A stretch of 64,000 nucleotides of DNA, from positions 248,001-312,000 of the forward strand of contig OZ241383.1 of assembly GCA_965200775.1 (NCBI GenBank). The letters run 5' to 3'. The DNA is from Poriferisocius sp965200775 (GTDB taxonomy: Bacteria > Actinomycetota > Acidimicrobiia > Acidimicrobiales > Bin134). A model generated the notes under the pieces. The model saw nothing but the letters and a program-made list of their open reading frames with translations, ran no database searches and was not told the origin of the DNA. Of the stretch, positions 19,081-27,240 are shown piece by piece (the first letter of the stretch is position 1; the number at the start of each line of letters is the position of its first letter). The position numbers and the translations under genes were made by a program.

Positions 19081-20118
19081 ATGTCAGCCGTGGGCATCCT
19101 GGTCAACCCCCGCTCGGGCAGCGACGTACGCCGGCTGCTCACCAGCGCGGGCTCGTCCACCATCGAGGACAAGATCAGCATCCTGCGTCGGGTCATCCAC
19201 GGAGCTGCCGAGTCGGGCGTCGAACGGGTGGTGCTGACCCGTGATCCGTTCTCAATCACCCGGCGGGCCACCGAAAACCTCCGGCTGCCCCTGGACATCG
19301 AGATCCTCGACCTGCCCCTGCACCACAACGAGCGGGACTCAACCGATGCCGCCCAAGCCATGAGGGACGCAAGCTGCGGGGCGGTGGTAAGCCTGGGCGG
19401 TGACGGTACCAACCGAGCCCTGGCCCTGGGATGGCCCGACGTCCCGCTGATCCCCCTGTCCACCGGAACCAACAACGCCTTTCCCATTCACGTTGAACCG
19501 ACGGTGGCCGGGGTGGCCGCAGGGCTGATGGCCACCAGGAAGGTGGCCATCGACAGGCATTCGGCTCGGGCCAAGGTGGTGGCCGTCGACGTCCACCGCC
19601 CAGACGGAGCGGAATCCGGCGCCGAGCCAGCGAGCGACCTTGCCCTGATCGACGCGGTGGCGGTGGACGACCCATACGTCGGCTCGCTGGAGCTGTTCGA
19701 CCCCGAAACCATGATGGTAGGGGTGTGTACCCGGGCCGACCCCGCGGCTATCGGTTTCAGCGGACTTGCCGGCGCCATACTCCCCTGTACACCTGACGAG
19801 GATCGCGGGGTGGTGCTGGAGTTCACGCCCCCCAGCCGTCGCCCGGCCCGGATGGTGAGGGCTCCTCTAGCCCCCGGATGGTTCGCGTCCGTCGGCGTGG
19901 CCCGCAGCGATTACCTGTCGCTGGGCGACCCCGTGGAGGTGGCCGGCCCGTGCCTTTTGGAGTTCGACGGCGAGCGCAGCCTGCGACTTCGGGCCGGCGA
20001 AACCGCATCGCTGCGGGTGGTGCGAGCAGGCCCCAAGGTGATCGACGTGGGCGCGGTCATGCATTCCGGGGTTCGGGCGGGCGCGTTCGAGCTGAGCGTG
20101 GGACACTTGAGCCCATGA
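19081..20118 (+). CDS. ATP-NAD kinase-like (AcoX-type) protein
   Basis: 345 residues starting at an ATG preceded by GGGGGG. The diacylglycerol/NAD-kinase-like fold is indicated by GILVNPRSGSDVRRL at the start and VVSLGGDGTNRALALG near 103, the GGDGT motif of the superfamily. It is followed by IPLSTGTNNAFP, the NNAF position of AcoX-like proteins. The C-terminal half is beta-rich. AcoX proteins have no proven substrate. The last codons overlap the next gene as ATGA, so it is coupled to a D-aminoacylase, not to an acetoin operon. Confidence 0.75.
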   Translation: MSAVGILVNPRSGSDVRRLLTSAGSSTIEDKISILRRVIHGAAESGVERVVLTRDPFSITRRATENLRLPLDIEILDLPLHHNERDSTDAAQAMRDASCGAVVSLGGDGTNRALALGWPDVPLIPLSTGTNNAFPIHVEPTVAGVAAGLMATRKVAIDRHSARAKVVAVDVHRPDGAESGAEPASDLALIDAVAVDDPYVGSLELFDPETMMVGVCTRADPAAIGFSGLAGAILPCTPDEDRGVVLEFTPPSRRPARMVRAPLAPGWFASVGVARSDYLSLGDPVEVAGPCLLEFDGERSLRLRAGETASLRVVRAGPKVIDVGAVMHSGVRAGAFELSVGHLSP

Positions 20119-21782
20119 GTACAGACATCGTCATTCGTGGGGGACTTGTGGTTGACGGCTCGGGCGAGCCGGGACAGGAGGCCGACATTGCCATTACCGG
20201 CGACCGCATCAGCGGGATCGGCCGGGGGCTGTCGGGCCAAGTGGAGCTTGACGCAGGCGGCCAGGTGGTGGCCCCGGGGTTCATCGACATCCATACCCAC
20301 TACGACGCACAGGTTTTCTGGGATCCCGTCCTATCCCCGTCGTGCTACCACGGGGTCACGTCGGTGATCGCCGGCAACTGCGGTTTCTCCATCGCCCCCA
20401 CCAGGGTCGGCCACCGGGAGCTCATCGCCCGGACGCTGGAAAACGTCGAGGACATGAACGTGGACAGCCTAGCCGAGGGCATTCCCTGGGATTTCGAGAC
20501 CTTCCCGGAGTACCTCGACTCCATCTCCCGTCGGGGCATCGCTCTCAACTTCGGGGCCTACATCGGCCACACAGCCCTGAGGCTGTTCGCCATTGGCGAT
20601 GAGGCCTACGAGCGGGCCGCAACCGAACAAGAGGTAAACCGCATGGTGCAGGTGGTGGCCGAAGCCATCGACGCTGGGGCGGCCGGGCTTGCAACCAGCT
20701 TCGCCATGACCCATCGGGGGGCCGACGGGCTGCCCGTGCCAAGCCGTTTCTCCACCCGTGACGAGTTCGAGGCCCTGATCGGTGTGCTCGGCCAAAAGCG
20801 CCGGGGGGTGGTGTCGGTGGCTCCCGGCGAACCGGTCGGCATCGACGACCTGTACGCCCTTCAACCCCAGGTGGGGGTGCCGTTCACCTACGGCGCTCTG
20901 TTGACCTTCCCCAACGGCAACCACATACAGAGCGCGGCTCGCAACCGGGACGCCTGGGGCGATGGCATCGAGGTTTGGCCCCAGGTCACCCCCCGCCCGC
21001 TCACCTTCCAGATGGTGATGACCGACCCGTTCACCCTCAACGTGAATCCCGAGTTCGCCGCGCTGATGAGCGAGGACCAAGACGCCCGGCTCAAGGCCTA
21101 CGACGACGAGGACTGGCGCAACCGAACCGCGGAGGCCTTCGAGCACCAGAGGGCGATGCGCCCCCGGTGGGAGACGTTCCAGATCGCCGAAACGGCCACC
21201 CGTCCCGAGCTGATCGGTAGGCGCCTCACCGACGTGGCCGCCGAGCAGGGGGTCCGCCCCCTCGACGTTCTGCTTGACACCGCAGTGGCCGACGGCCTGT
21301 CCACCAGGATCAGTTGCGTCATCGCCAACGACGACCCCGAGGGGGTGGCCATGCTGCTGCAGCAGGACGGCTGCACCCTGGGCCTGTCCGACGCAGGTGC
21401 CCACGTGGGCCAGCTCTGTGATGCTCCCCAGGCCACCGACTTTCTGGGCAACTGGGTGCGCGACCGCGAGCTCATGCCCATGGAAAAGGCGGTCAGGAAG
21501 CTCTCGGCGGTGCAGGCCGACATGTTCAATCTCGCCGACCGGGGCTACCTGCGGGAAGGGGCCTACGCCGACGTGGTGGTGTTCGACCCTGACACCGTGG
21601 CCCCCGGGCCGCTGCGCCGGGTGCGGGACTTTCCCGCCAACGCCGAGCGTCTGACCGCGGATGCCCCCTCCGGCATCACCCACGTGCTGGTCAACGGCAC
21701 CCCGATCCGCCGCGACGGAGAGGTGGACTCCGACGGGGTGGCCGCCCAGCCCGGCGACGTCCTGCGCCCCTCGCCTCGGTAG
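20115..21782 (+). CDS. N-acyl-D-amino-acid deacylase family amidohydrolase
   Basis: 555 residues of the amidohydrolase superfamily. The N-terminal beta-sandwich (DIVIRGGLVVDGSG) leads to the metal motif PGFIDIHTHYDAQVFWDP near 58-72, NCGFSIAPTR near 92, and the late aspartate in LGLSDAGAHVGQLCD near 430. The C-terminus closes the composite domain (YADVVVFDPDTV). These enzymes hydrolyse N-acyl-D-amino acids or related cyclic amides, using a carboxylated lysine or cysteine and zinc. The substrate here cannot be told. ATGA overlap with the kinase-like gene implies a shared task. Confidence 0.87.
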   Translation: MSTDIVIRGGLVVDGSGEPGQEADIAITGDRISGIGRGLSGQVELDAGGQVVAPGFIDIHTHYDAQVFWDPVLSPSCYHGVTSVIAGNCGFSIAPTRVGHRELIARTLENVEDMNVDSLAEGIPWDFETFPEYLDSISRRGIALNFGAYIGHTALRLFAIGDEAYERAATEQEVNRMVQVVAEAIDAGAAGLATSFAMTHRGADGLPVPSRFSTRDEFEALIGVLGQKRRGVVSVAPGEPVGIDDLYALQPQVGVPFTYGALLTFPNGNHIQSAARNRDAWGDGIEVWPQVTPRPLTFQMVMTDPFTLNVNPEFAALMSEDQDARLKAYDDEDWRNRTAEAFEHQRAMRPRWETFQIAETATRPELIGRRLTDVAAEQGVRPLDVLLDTAVADGLSTRISCVIANDDPEGVAMLLQQDGCTLGLSDAGAHVGQLCDAPQATDFLGNWVRDRELMPMEKAVRKLSAVQADMFNLADRGYLREGAYADVVVFDPDTVAPGPLRRVRDFPANAERLTADAPSGITHVLVNGTPIRRDGEVDSDGVAAQPGDVLRPSPR

Positions 21783-21898
21783 CTCTCCGCCCTAATCGGC
21801 CAAAGTTTTTCTGGCGCGCCCGGCGATCGGGGCCTAAGCTCCCAACCAACGGACGAGCGACAGCGTGGTCGTTCCCGCATGGTGACGAGGAGATCATT

Positions 21899-22318
21899 AT
21901 GGGGGACAACAAGGACTGGCGCATTGAGTTGGGCTTGGCCGGAGCCGACCTGAACTTGTTTCTTTCCGAGGGCATGCCTGCCGACAACTCCGAGGACTGG
22001 GTGCGACGCCTAGAGGAGAAACTGGGACGGTTGAGTCGGGCGCTCACGGGCTTCTGCTCGGATTGCGACCTTGGGTTGTACGACGACTGCATCGAGGTGG
22101 CCCCCCGGCTGGTGCCACAGGTGAACAAGCTCCGGGCCGAGCAGGTGCAGATTCAGGCAACGCTTCGAGAGGAGATGGAGAGGCTGCACACGGCGGAGCC
22201 GGCTCCGAGCCTGCACCGGTCGGCCACCAATCTGGCCCACCGGGTCGGCCAGCTCAACCACCACGCCGTTGATCTGGTGTACAGCGCCTACGACACCGAT
22301 CTCGGCGGCCCCGGCTGA
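21899..22318 (+). CDS. Hypothetical helical protein
   Basis: 139 residues with no recognised domain. A strong ribosome site (GAGGAG) lies 6 nt before the ATG, supporting a real gene. The sequence is mostly amphipathic helix (WVRRLEEKLGRLSRALTGF; VNKLRAEQVQIQATLREEME), with a single CSDCDLG motif near 58 that could bind metal. The last codons form the first copy of a short duplicated sequence that continues into the gap to upp. Confidence 0.6.
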   Translation: MGDNKDWRIELGLAGADLNLFLSEGMPADNSEDWVRRLEEKLGRLSRALTGFCSDCDLGLYDDCIEVAPRLVPQVNKLRAEQVQIQATLREEMERLHTAEPAPSLHRSATNLAHRVGQLNHHAVDLVYSAYDTDLGGPG

Positions 22319-22405
22319 TTCACGGCGGGTCGCCTAATCAACTAAGCCCCGGCTGATTCACGAAGGGTCGTCCAACCAACGAGGCTCCGACTGATTGAAA
22401 AAGCC
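22309..22405. repeat. Decayed 38-bp duplication at a gene 3' end
   Basis: CCCCGGCTGATTCACG recurs at 22309 and 22347 (38 bp apart), with GGGTCG and AACCAAC-like downstream parts. Partial copies (CTCCGACTGATTG near 22385; CCCCGGCTCAG near 22403) follow. The first copy holds the stop codon of the 21899 gene. The unit spans the space between that gene and the convergent upp gene. No clear terminator hairpin is visible. Confidence 0.6.
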
Positions 22406-22410
22406 CCGGC

Positions 22411-23034
22411 TCAGAGCTGGCCGAACTGGCGGTCGCCGGCGTCGCCCAGGCCGGGAACGATGTAGGCGTGCTCGTTCAGCCCCTCGTCAACCGCGGCGGT
22501 GAAGAGGTGAGCCTCATCCACCGCTGACTCCAGCCGCTTCAACCCTTCGGGAGCAGCCAACACGCACACCACCGTGATCGGCCCCGCTCCCGATTCGGCC
22601 AGCACCTGACAGGTGTGGGCCATCGACCCGCCGGTGGCCAGCATCGGCTCCAGCACCAGCACAGCCTGGCCGTCCAACTCCGGGGGCACGGTGTTGAGGT
22701 AAGCCTCGGGTTGGAACGTCTCCTCGTTGCGACGGGCCCCCACAAAACCCACCGTCGCTTCGGGCAGCAGCCGTTGAGCGGCGTCGAGCATCCCCAGCCC
22801 GGCCCGCAACACCGGAACCAACAGCGGGGGGTTGTTAATCTGCACCCCGGAGGCCGGGCCCAAAGGGGTCACGATCTGTACCGTGTCCGACCGTAGCCCT
22901 CGCAGTGCCTCGTAAATCAACAGCACGCTCAGCTCGCCGAGGGTGCGCCGAAACTCCGGTGATGGGGTATCGGCCCGGCGCAGGGTGGTTAGGTGGGCCT
23001 GGGCGAGAGGGTGGTCGATGACCTCAACCTTCAT
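22411..23034 (-). CDS. upp: Uracil phosphoribosyltransferase
   Basis: Salvages uracil to UMP with PRPP. The 207 residues show PVLRAGLGMLDA near 82, VGFVGARRNEET near 103 and the PRPP loop region VLVLEPMLATGGSM near 126, then IVPGLGDAGDRQFG at the C-terminus. No Shine-Dalgarno; a TAGGGT -10 box lies 6 nt before the ATG. It is divergent from deoC, with which it shares the theme of nucleobase salvage. Confidence 0.97.
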   Translation of the reverse strand: MKVEVIDHPLAQAHLTTLRRADTPSPEFRRTLGELSVLLIYEALRGLRSDTVQIVTPLGPASGVQINNPPLLVPVLRAGLGMLDAAQRLLPEATVGFVGARRNEETFQPEAYLNTVPPELDGQAVLVLEPMLATGGSMAHTCQVLAESGAGPITVVCVLAAPEGLKRLESAVDEAHLFTAAVDEGLNEHAYIVPGLGDAGDRQFGQL

Positions 23035-23040
23035 GGCCTC

Positions 23041-23046
23041 ACCCTA
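23041..23046 (-). promoter_or_regulatory. -10 box for leaderless upp mRNA
   Basis: TAGGGT on the minus strand ends 6 nt before the upp ATG. Confidence 0.55.
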
Positions 23047-23052
23047 GGCACA

Positions 23053-23130
23053 CTCTCCCGGCGCATTCTCTTTGGGCGTGATCTCTCCCGGCGCATTCTC
23101 TTTGGGCGTGATCTCTCCGGGCGTGTTTTC
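23053..23130. repeat. 30-bp tandem repeat between upp and deoC
   Basis: Two identical 30-bp units (23053-23082 and 23083-23112), each starting CTCTCCCGGCGCATTCTC and ending TTTGGGCGTGAT, are followed by a diverged third. They fill the divergent promoter region upstream of the upp -10 box, so they may set the spacing of a shared control region. No convincing coding frame runs through them. Confidence 0.8.
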
Positions 23131-23197
23131 CTTATCGGCTTTTCCTTGTCGGCTTCCTATTGCTGCTCCGGCCTGCCCAATCGCACCGGCCCGCCCC

Positions 23198-23203
23198 TAT
23201 CCT
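23198..23203 (+). promoter_or_regulatory. -10 box for leaderless deoC mRNA
   Basis: TATCCT ends 7 nt before the GTG start of deoC at 23211, with no ribosome site between. Confidence 0.55.
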
Positions 23204-23210
23204 TTAGCGG

Positions 23211-24149
23211 GTGACCGATCTACGGGCCGCCGACACCCCAACAGGAGCAGATCAGTTCGTGGGTGGGGTGCGCTTCACCCCGGTGGACGCCGTGGGGTTG
23301 GAACAGCGGGCCGCAGCGCTGTGTACCCGTTCGATCAAAACGTCATCCAAGGCGGCCGCCCTGGACACCACCATCCGGTGCATCGATCTCACCACCCTTG
23401 AGGGCGCCGACACCCCTGACCGGGTGCAAGCCCTGTGTACACGGGCCCGCCATCCCGACTCCGGCGACTGGTCGGTACCCCCGGTGGCCGCAGTGTGCGT
23501 GTACCCCGAGCTGGTGGAAACCGCCGTCGAGGCGCTGGCCGGCAGCCCGGTATTGGTAGCCAGCGTGGCCGGGGGGTTCCCAGCCGGGCTGGCTCCACTG
23601 GACACCCGACTGGCCGAGATCGCCACCGCGGTAGCCGCCGGTGCCGACGAAATCGACATCGTGTTGAACCGGGGTGCGTTCCTGTCCGGGCGGTACCGGA
23701 AGGCATACGACGAGATCGTCGCCGCCAAGCGAGCCTGCGGGTCGGCCCACCTGAAGGTGATCCTGGAGACCGGGGAGCTGGGCTCCTACGACCAGATCAG
23801 GCGGGCGTCGATGCTGGCCATGGTGGCCGGAGCCGACTTCATCAAAACCTCCACAGGCAAGATTGGGGTCTCGGCCACCCCTGCCACCGCCCTGTGCATG
23901 GCAGAGGCCATCCGGGACATGGTCGAGCAGACCGGACGGCCGGTGGGCCTCAAGCTGGCCGGCGGAATCCGCACCGCCAAACAGGCTTGGCACTACCTGG
24001 TGATCGTCGCCGAGACATTGGGGACCGGCTGGCTGACCCCGGAGCGGTTCCGGCTGGGCGCGTCGAGCCTGCTCAACGACGTGTTGATGCAACGAGCCAA
24101 GCTCCGCGACGGCCGCTACCAGCGGCGTGAGGATTTCAGCGTTGACTGA
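23211..24149 (+). CDS. deoC: Deoxyribose-phosphate aldolase
   Basis: Cleaves deoxyribose 5-phosphate to glyceraldehyde 3-phosphate and acetaldehyde. At 312 residues it belongs to the longer DeoC class. The two catalytic lysines lie in HLKVILETGEL near 180 and DFIKTSTGK near 207; DEIDIVLNRGAFLSG precedes them. GTG start with an adjacent -10 box. The 3' end overlaps the start of an aldehyde dehydrogenase, which could oxidise the acetaldehyde produced. Confidence 0.96.
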   Translation: MTDLRAADTPTGADQFVGGVRFTPVDAVGLEQRAAALCTRSIKTSSKAAALDTTIRCIDLTTLEGADTPDRVQALCTRARHPDSGDWSVPPVAAVCVYPELVETAVEALAGSPVLVASVAGGFPAGLAPLDTRLAEIATAVAAGADEIDIVLNRGAFLSGRYRKAYDEIVAAKRACGSAHLKVILETGELGSYDQIRRASMLAMVAGADFIKTSTGKIGVSATPATALCMAEAIRDMVEQTGRPVGLKLAGGIRTAKQAWHYLVIVAETLGTGWLTPERFRLGASSLLNDVLMQRAKLRDGRYQRREDFSVD

Positions 24150-25653
24150 GAACCCAACCCCCGCCTTGGCCGACGACCAACACCCAGACCGCCCCGACGG
24201 CTCGATGGCCGACTTCGGGTTGGACTACGCCCCGGCTCCCGAGTCAACCGCCCCGGTGAGCCTGGCCTCGCAGTACGGCCTCTACATCAACGGGGAGATG
24301 GTCGAGCCGGCCGCCGGGAGGTTCACCCCCTCCGTGAATCCGGCCACCGGGGAGACGCTCGCCGAGGTCGCCACCGCCGACGCCGCCGATGTGGACCTGG
24401 CTGTGGCTTCGGCCCGCACCGCCTGGGAAACAGGCTGGCGGGAAATTCCCGGCGCAGAGCGGGCCAAGTACCTGTACAGGGTGGCCCGGCTGCTGCAGGA
24501 GCGGGCCCGGGAGTTCGCCGTGCTGGAAACCATGGACGGGGGCAAGCCGATTAGGGAGTCCCGCGATCTCGACATCCCGCTGGCCGCTGCCCACTTCTTC
24601 TACTACGCCGGGTGGGCCGACAAGCTCGACTATGCGTTCAGCGGTCGCCGGGCCGTGCCGGTGGGGGTGGCGGCCCAGGTGATCCCCTGGAACTTCCCGC
24701 TGCTTATGGCGGCGTGGAAGCTGGCACCGGCGCTGGCCTGTGGCAACACCGTGGTGCTGAAACCGGCCCCGACCACCCCGCTCACCGCCCTGCTGCTGGC
24801 CGAGGTGCTCCGCGACGCCGAGCTACCCCCCGGTGTGGTGAACATTGTCACCGGCGGAGACGAGACCGGGGCCGCTCTGGTGGCTCACCCCGGGACGAAC
24901 AAAGTGGCATTCACCGGATCGACCGAGGTGGGCCGGGTGATCGGCGCAGCCCTGGCCGGCACCGGCAAGCGCCTCACCCTTGAGCTGGGGGGCAAGGCGG
25001 CCAACATCGTGTTCGACGACGCCGCCCTCGACCAGGTGACCGAGGGTATCGTCAACGGCATCTACTTCAACGGCGGCCAGGTTTGCTGCGCCGGCTCCCG
25101 CCTTCTGGTGCAGGAGACCGTGGCCGACACCGTGGTGGACAAACTCCGCAGGCGCATGGACACGCTGCGGGTGGGTGACCCCCTCGACAAGAACACCGAC
25201 ATCGGGGCCATCAACTCCAGCGCCCAGCTCAACCGCATCCGGGAGCTGGTGGCCGAGGGGGTGGCCGAGGGGGCCGACCTGTACACCCCGGAGTGCGCGC
25301 TGCCCGAAAGGGGCTTCTTCCACGCTCCGGCGCTGTTCACCAACGTCTCCACCGCTCACCGCATAGCCCGGGAGGAGATCTTCGGGCCGGTGCTGTCGGT
25401 GCTCACATTCCGCACCGCGGAGGAGGCAGTGGCCAAAGCCAACAACACCCCCTACGGGCTGTCGGCGGGCATCTGGACCGAGAAGGGGTCGCGCATCTTG
25501 TGGATGGCCGACCGGATGAAGGCCGGCGTGGTGTGGGCCAACACCTTCAACCGTTTCGACCCGGCCAGTCCCTTCGGCGGCTACCGGGAAAGCGGATACG
25601 GCAGGGAAGGCGGCCGGGCCGGCCTTCTGCCCTACGTGGAGTTGGTGGCATGA
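24142..25653 (+). CDS. Aldehyde dehydrogenase (catalytic half of an ALDH16-like pair)
   Basis: NAD(P)-dependent dehydrogenase of about 503 residues. Visible are the cofactor-binding VIPWNFPLLMAAWKLAPAL near 180, KVAFTGSTEVG near 254, the general base in LTLELGGKAANIVFDD near 276 and the catalytic cysteine in NGGQVCCAGSRL near 312, so it should be active. Several starts are possible: TTG 24142 (chosen, overlapping deoC), GTG 24127, or ATG 24205. The substrate is probably acetaldehyde from DeoC. The C-terminus GLLPYVELVA is repeated in the micro-ORF that follows. Confidence 0.92.
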   Translation: MTENPTPALADDQHPDRPDGSMADFGLDYAPAPESTAPVSLASQYGLYINGEMVEPAAGRFTPSVNPATGETLAEVATADAADVDLAVASARTAWETGWREIPGAERAKYLYRVARLLQERAREFAVLETMDGGKPIRESRDLDIPLAAAHFFYYAGWADKLDYAFSGRRAVPVGVAAQVIPWNFPLLMAAWKLAPALACGNTVVLKPAPTTPLTALLLAEVLRDAELPPGVVNIVTGGDETGAALVAHPGTNKVAFTGSTEVGRVIGAALAGTGKRLTLELGGKAANIVFDDAALDQVTEGIVNGIYFNGGQVCCAGSRLLVQETVADTVVDKLRRRMDTLRVGDPLDKNTDIGAINSSAQLNRIRELVAEGVAEGADLYTPECALPERGFFHAPALFTNVSTAHRIAREEIFGPVLSVLTFRTAEEAVAKANNTPYGLSAGIWTEKGSRILWMADRMKAGVVWANTFNRFDPASPFGGYRESGYGREGGRAGLLPYVELVA

Positions 25654-25715
25654 GCAGTTACCTGGACATCGGGAGGGTGACCGGCCTCTTGCCCTACGTG
25701 GAGTTGGTGGCATGA
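25650..25715 (+). other. Junction micro-ORF between the two ALDH genes (62-bp duplication)
   Basis: A 66-nt ORF encodes 21 residues, starting MSSYLDIG and ending TGLLPYVELVA. Its start resembles the next ALDH (MSARLEV) and its end copies the C-terminus of the preceding one (AGLLPYVELVA). It overlaps both neighbours by ATGA. This is what a 62-bp tandem duplication of the junction produces, followed by divergence. The reading frame from start to stop has been kept despite base changes. Confidence 0.65.
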
Positions 25716-26584
25716 GCGCTCGCCTGGAGGTGAAGAAGACGTACAAGCAGTTCATCGGCGGGGCTTTCGAGCGCTCGGAGTCAGGCCGGTCGTACCCGAT
25801 CACCGGGGCCGACGGCACCCTGCTGGCTCACGCCGTTCTCGGATCACGAAAGGACGTGAGGGACGCGGTCGCCACCGCTCGTTCCGCCCAGGAGAGCTGG
25901 GCCGGGCGCACCGCTTACAACCGGGGCCAGATCCTGTACCGGGTGGCCGAGGTCATGGAGTCCCGACAGTCGGATTTCGGTGCCGAACTGCAGGCCGCCT
26001 ACGCCGGCCCTACCGAGGCGGCCGCCACGGAGACAGTGGCAACCATCGACCGCTGGGTGTGGTACGCAGGCTGGGCCGACAAGTTCGCCTCGGTGCTGGG
26101 CGGGTCCAACCCGGTGGCCGGGCCCTACTTCAACTTCAGCGTGCCCGAGCCCGCCGGGGTGGTGGGCATCGTGGCCCCCGACGAACCGGCGCTGCTGCCC
26201 CTGGTGTCCCGGCTGGCCCCCGCCATCGTGTCCGGCAACACAGCGGTGGTTCTGGCATCGCAGCGCTGCCCCCTGGTGGCAGTCACCCTGGCCGAGACCC
26301 TGGCGGTGAGCGACATTCCCGCCGGGGTCGTCAACATCGTCACCGGCCATCGAGCCGAGCTGGTCCCCCCGCTGGCCGCTCACGCCGCGGTGGATGTGCT
26401 CGACGTGACCGGGTGCGACGCAAGCCTCGCCGCCGACGCCGCCCGGCAGGCCGCAGCCACCATCACCAGGGTGGTGAGCGCCGGCGACGCCGAGCGGCAG
26501 TGGGCCGCCGACGCCGCCCAGAGCCCGTACATCATTGATGCCTTCTGCGAGACCAAGACGGTCTGGCACCCCAAGGGGCGATGA
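25712..26584 (+). CDS. Truncated aldehyde dehydrogenase domain protein lacking the catalytic cysteine
   Basis: 290 residues covering only the N-terminal, cofactor-binding part of the ALDH fold: YKQFIGGAFERSESGRSYPI at the start, EPAGVVGIVAPDEPALL near 150 and IPAGVVNIVTGHRAELV near 205. Instead of the general-base and cysteine blocks it ends in a short tail (ERQWAADAAQSPYIIDAF). It follows a full ALDH, and together they give about 790 residues, the domain order of bacterial ALDH16 proteins, whose second domain also lacks the cysteine. It is probably a non-catalytic subunit rather than a pseudogene. ATGA overlaps on both sides. Confidence 0.8.
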   Translation: MSARLEVKKTYKQFIGGAFERSESGRSYPITGADGTLLAHAVLGSRKDVRDAVATARSAQESWAGRTAYNRGQILYRVAEVMESRQSDFGAELQAAYAGPTEAAATETVATIDRWVWYAGWADKFASVLGGSNPVAGPYFNFSVPEPAGVVGIVAPDEPALLPLVSRLAPAIVSGNTAVVLASQRCPLVAVTLAETLAVSDIPAGVVNIVTGHRAELVPPLAAHAAVDVLDVTGCDASLAADAARQAAATITRVVSAGDAERQWAADAAQSPYIIDAFCETKTVWHPKGR

Positions 26585-27228
26585 GCACGTCGCAGTTCGT
26601 CCTCGGCGTTGACCTCGACGGTGTGTGCGCCCAGCACACCGTGGCCTTCCGCCGGATCGTGGCCCAAGAAAAGGGAGTACCCGAGGAGTCGCTGACCCTG
26701 GAATGCGGGTGGGGGTTCGAGGAGTGGGGATTCGAAGAGGGCGACTTCGAGCAGTATCACCGCAAGGCTGTGGTCGACCACCGGATGCTGGCCAACATGC
26801 CACCAATGCCCGGAGCTTCCCAGGCCCTGTGGCGGCTGTCGGAGGCCGGGGCGTGGATTCGCATCATCACCCACCGTCTCTACACCAACTGGGATCACGC
26901 CATCTGCGCCGGGGACACCGCCGAATGGCTCGACAAGGCCAAGATCCCCTACCGGGATCTGTGCTTTGTGGGGGGCAAGACGGCGGTGGACGCCGACCTG
27001 TACATCGAGGACGCTCCCCACAACATCGAGGCCCTGCGAGAAGAGGGGCGCACCGTGGTCGTGTTCGACCAGTTGTACAACCGCCACCTGGAACCGCCCC
27101 GGACCTCGAGCTGGGAGGAGGTAGAGGCCCTGGCCCTGGAAGCGCTGGCCGCTCATCAGGGCGCCGTGCAGTACCAGATCCCCGGCTTCGACCCCGGTGC
27201 GGAACGTCTCGGCGATCGGGCCCAGTAG
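26581..27228 (+). CDS. 5'(3')-deoxyribonucleotidase-like HAD phosphatase
   Basis: 215 residues with the HAD motif I GVDLDGVCAQHT near 9, typical of NT5C-type deoxyribonucleotidases. Motif II is in RIITHRLYTNWDHA near 98, and motif III/IV in LYIEDAPHNIEAL near 140. It would dephosphorylate deoxypyrimidine nucleotides, feeding the deoC/deoA pathway nearby. The ATG overlaps the preceding stop (ATGA). It is convergent with the next HAD gene, 12 nt away. Confidence 0.8.
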   Translation: MSTSQFVLGVDLDGVCAQHTVAFRRIVAQEKGVPEESLTLECGWGFEEWGFEEGDFEQYHRKAVVDHRMLANMPPMPGASQALWRLSEAGAWIRIITHRLYTNWDHAICAGDTAEWLDKAKIPYRDLCFVGGKTAVDADLYIEDAPHNIEALREEGRTVVVFDQLYNRHLEPPRTSSWEEVEALALEALAAHQGAVQYQIPGFDPGAERLGDRAQ

Positions 27229-27240
27229 CAGCAGGTAGCG

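Noticed and set aside
25712..26584. Short ALDH gene as a simple pseudogene
   Set aside because: It has intact overlaps on both sides, no internal stops and the domain layout of the ALDH16 second domain.
27157..27240. Overlap or fusion of the two neighbouring HAD genes
   Set aside because: They are convergent, end 12 nt apart and have different motif sets.
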